7,260 nt of DNA from Pseudomonadota bacterium (GTDB taxonomy: Bacteria; Pseudomonadota; Alphaproteobacteria; Rhizobiales; Xanthobacteraceae), in assembly GCA_023387555.1 (NCBI GenBank), contig JAEWHY010000243.1, positions 1 to 7,260 on the forward strand. The letters run 5' to 3'. Position numbers and translations under genes: made by a program. The notes under the pieces are model-generated. The model was not told the DNA's origin, did not search any database, and was given only the letters and a program-made list of their open reading frames with translations. Each line of letters begins with the position of its first letter. Within the stretch, counting starts at the first letter, position 1. Below, in pieces: positions 5,568-7,260 of this stretch.

Positions 5568-7115
5568 ATGTACGATCTGGACGCTCGCAAGATGCTGGGC
5601 GCGTCTGCTGCTGCCTCTGCCACGACCGGCAGTGTGGATGCGGCTCCGCGCGCCAAACGGCAATTGTCTCCGGCAGCGCTAGCTGCAGCATCGGTGGCGA
5701 TACGCTCCGCGATCTCTCCGATCGTTGTAGCCGGACTGGTCCGCGTCATCGAATCGATGGCGATCGCCTTCGTCGGAACGCTGGTCTACTACGCCTATGT
5801 GTTCCCGGCTGAGGGCTTTCGCTGGTCGTATATCTTCGCAATCGCCGGCATTTCGATGCTGTCGATCTTCGCCTTCCAGGCCGTCGACATCTACCAGATC
5901 AACGCCTTTCGCCGACCGCTCAGACAGATGGCGCGCCTGCTTTCGGCGTGGTCCATGGTGTTCCTGCTTGCGATCGCGGTGTCGTTCTTCTTCAAGCTGG
6001 ATTTGACGTTGTCTCGCGTATGGCTCGCATCCTTCTGGGGCGTCGGCCTTCTGGTGCTCGGCGCATCGCGCACCGCCTTCTACCTCCTGGTCCGGCGGTG
6101 GATGCGCGAGGGTCGCCTCAGCCGCCGCACCGTCATCGTCGGCGGCGGCCCCACCGGCGAAGCGCTGATCGAGGCGCTGAAGGACCAGGAGGACAGCGAC
6201 GTGCGCGTCGTCGGCGTGTTCGACGACCGCAACGACGACCGGTCGCCAGACCATTGCGGTGGATATGCCAAGCTCGGCACCGTCGATGACTTCGTCGAAT
6301 TCGCGCGGCGCACCCGCATCGACCTTGTGATCTTCTCGCTGCCGATCAGCGCCGAGAACCGCATCCTGTCGATGCTCAAGAAGCTGTGGGTGCTGCCGGT
6401 CGATATCCGGCTGTCGGCGCATTCCAACAAGCTGCGGTTCCGTCCCCGGTCCTATTCCTACATCGGCACTGTGCCGGTCCTCGACGTGTTCGACCGTCCG
6501 ATCGCGGACTGGGACGTCGTGATGAAATGGCTGTTCGACAAGATCGTCGGCGGCCTGATGCTGCTCGCGGCGCTGCCGGTCATGGCGGTGATTGCGATCG
6601 CCATCAAGCTCGACAGCCGCGGCCCCGTGCTGTTCAAGCAGAAGCGCTACGGCTTCAACAACGACCTGATCGAGGTCTACAAATTCCGGTCGATGTACGT
6701 CGATCAATGCGACGCCGCCGCAAACAAGCTCGTGACCAAAGGCGATCCGCGTGTCACCCGCGTCGGGCGCTTCATTCGCAAGGCCAGCCTCGACGAATTG
6801 CCGCAACTCTTCAACGTGGTGTTCAAGGGCAACCTGTCGCTCGTCGGCCCGCGTCCGCATGCGGTCAACGCCAAGGCCGCCGCGCGTCTCTATGACGAGG
6901 CCGTGGACGGCTATTTCGCGCGCCACCGGGTGAAGCCGGGCGTCACCGGCTGGGCCCAGATCAACGGCTGGCGCGGTGAGACCGACACTCAGGAAAAGAT
7001 CCAGAAGCGCGTCGAATACGACCTCTATTATATCGAGAACTGGTCGGTGCTGTTCGACCTCTACATCGTGCTGATGACGCCGTTCGCGCTGCTGAAGAGC
7101 GAGAACGCATATTGA
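5568..7115 (+). CDS. Undecaprenyl-phosphate glucose (hexose-1-phosphate) phosphotransferase, WcaJ type
   Basis: A 515-residue membrane enzyme that transfers a sugar-1-phosphate, usually glucose-1-P from UDP-glucose, to undecaprenyl phosphate, starting repeat-unit synthesis. Length and layout match the WcaJ/HfsE/UppE-type polyisoprenyl-phosphate hexose-1-phosphate transferases. After an Ala/Ser-rich tail (1-45), four membrane segments lie at about 58-78, 87-106, 124-143 and 150-175. A central Rossmann-like (CoA_binding_3) domain follows, with VIVGGGPTGEAL at 189-200. The C-terminal bacterial sugar transferase domain begins with the re-entrant membrane helix (about 322-347, FDKIVGGLMLLAALPVMAVI). 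It shows GPVLFKQKRYGFNN (352-365), YKFRSMYVD (371-379), the catalytic Asp-Glu pair D409-E410 in RKASLDELPQLFNV, GNLSLVGPRPH (421-431) and PGVTGWAQINGWRGET (457-472). All key residues appear intact. It lies 91 bp after the GT4 gene, and its stop overlaps the start of the next gene, so an operon is likely. The sugar is presumed glucose by family and was not determined. Confidence 0.95.
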   Translation: MYDLDARKMLGASAAASATTGSVDAAPRAKRQLSPAALAAASVAIRSAISPIVVAGLVRVIESMAIAFVGTLVYYAYVFPAEGFRWSYIFAIAGISMLSIFAFQAVDIYQINAFRRPLRQMARLLSAWSMVFLLAIAVSFFFKLDLTLSRVWLASFWGVGLLVLGASRTAFYLLVRRWMREGRLSRRTVIVGGGPTGEALIEALKDQEDSDVRVVGVFDDRNDDRSPDHCGGYAKLGTVDDFVEFARRTRIDLVIFSLPISAENRILSMLKKLWVLPVDIRLSAHSNKLRFRPRSYSYIGTVPVLDVFDRPIADWDVVMKWLFDKIVGGLMLLAALPVMAVIAIAIKLDSRGPVLFKQKRYGFNNDLIEVYKFRSMYVDQCDAAANKLVTKGDPRVTRVGRFIRKASLDELPQLFNVVFKGNLSLVGPRPHAVNAKAAARLYDEAVDGYFARHRVKPGVTGWAQINGWRGETDTQEKIQKRVEYDLYYIENWSVLFDLYIVLMTPFALLKSENAY

Positions 7116-7260
7116 TCACCCTCGACCAGGCCGCGGCTATAGCAGCGCCGCGCCGCGTGGCGCAACCGGTGGCGCCCGCCACGCCGGTGGCGTCGCGCCG
7201 CGTTCCGGCCATTGCGATCAGCCTTTTGCATGGCGCGCTGTTCCTGACGATCCTCGGCAG
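7112..7260 (+). CDS. Start of a membrane protein, probable O-antigen ligase/polymerase (Wzy-like), partial
   Basis: A reading frame of 49 codons opens at TTG 7112, overlapping the previous stop as TTGA, and runs off the window. The visible protein starts MITLDQAAAIAAP, continues with an Ala/Pro/Val/Arg-rich segment, and then enters a hydrophobic stretch beginning VPAIAISLLHGALFLTIL near residues 32-49, which looks like a first membrane helix. Genes in this position after a WcaJ-type transferase in Bradyrhizobium-like genomes are often O-antigen-ligase/Wzy-type polymerases, and the LHGALFLTILGS-like start fits that. An upstream GAGCGAG could serve as ribosome site; GTG at residue 16 is an alternative start. 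The function is inferred mostly from position. Confidence 0.5.
   Translation, partial: MITLDQAAAIAAPRRVAQPVAPATPVASRRVPAIAISLLHGALFLTILG

Noticed and set aside
5679..6926. A 415-codon open frame on the minus strand
   Set aside because: It is fully antisense to the intact WcaJ-type gene and has a charged, low-complexity, domain-free product.
7166..7192. Two CCGGTGGCG copies 18 bp apart
   Set aside because: They encode a low-complexity Val/Ala/Pro leader; simple codon repetition explains them better than a functional repeat.
1..7260. Insertion sequences, CRISPR arrays, tRNA or rRNA genes
   Set aside because: No transposase motif, regularly spaced repeats or RNA-gene-like segment was found; nearly all bases are accounted for by six coding regions and three short gaps.

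Overview
The window is a GC-rich piece of an alphaproteobacterial chromosome. Its protein style (an RAGLETLYFSGAH-type deacetylase, a GumC-type chain-length protein and a WcaJ-type initiating transferase followed by a probable O-antigen-ligase-like gene) suggests the Bradyrhizobium/Rhodopseudomonas/Afipia group. That placement is inferred from the look of the proteins and was not tested by any search. The window is almost fully coding. It carries part of a locus for making a surface or extracellular polysaccharide by the Wzx/Wzy-type, polyprenol-linked route.

Layout. At the left edge (1-652, minus strand) is the N-terminal part of a CE4/NodB-type polysaccharide deacetylase that runs off the window. 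A 93-bp divergent gap separates it from a GNAT/CelD-like (BioF2-type) acetyltransferase at 746-1951 (plus). That gene converges, with only 2 bp between stop codons, on a large minus-strand gene at 1954-4200. This large gene encodes a GumC/Wzc-like polysaccharide co-polymerase with a fused, apparently degenerate BY-kinase domain. A second divergent gap (4201-4306) separates it from a GT4 glycosyltransferase (4307-5476, plus), then a WcaJ-type undecaprenyl-phosphate sugar-1-phosphate transferase (5568-7115, plus). The start of a membrane protein, probably the Wzy-like polymerase/O-antigen ligase, overlaps the end of that gene and leaves the window at 7260.

How the parts fit together. The WcaJ-type enzyme would load the first sugar phosphate on undecaprenyl phosphate. 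The GT4 enzyme would extend the lipid-linked unit. The partly seen membrane protein would polymerise it, and the co-polymerase would control chain length and couple to export. The acetyltransferase and deacetylase would tune acetylation of amino sugars. No flippase and no OPX/Wza outer-membrane exporter lie in the window, so they must be further along or elsewhere. The set (initiating transferase, Wzc-like protein with a kinase-like partner domain, GT4, COG5653-type acetyltransferase, deacetylase) resembles the Caulobacter holdfast genes (hfsE, hfsA/hfsB, hfsK, hfsH) and the unipolar polysaccharide genes of Rhizobiales. An adhesive polar polysaccharide is therefore a reasonable hypothesis, but it is not proven here.

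Points for a second look: loss of the Walker A lysine, the second Walker A' aspartate and the C-terminal tyrosine cluster in the kinase-like domain; a perfect 9-bp hairpin exactly at the convergent junction plus an 18-bp perfect palindrome about 100 bp before it; and start-codon ambiguity at the 4201-4306 divergent promoter, where likely -10 elements abut the first ATGs. No RNA genes, mobile elements or CRISPR arrays were seen.
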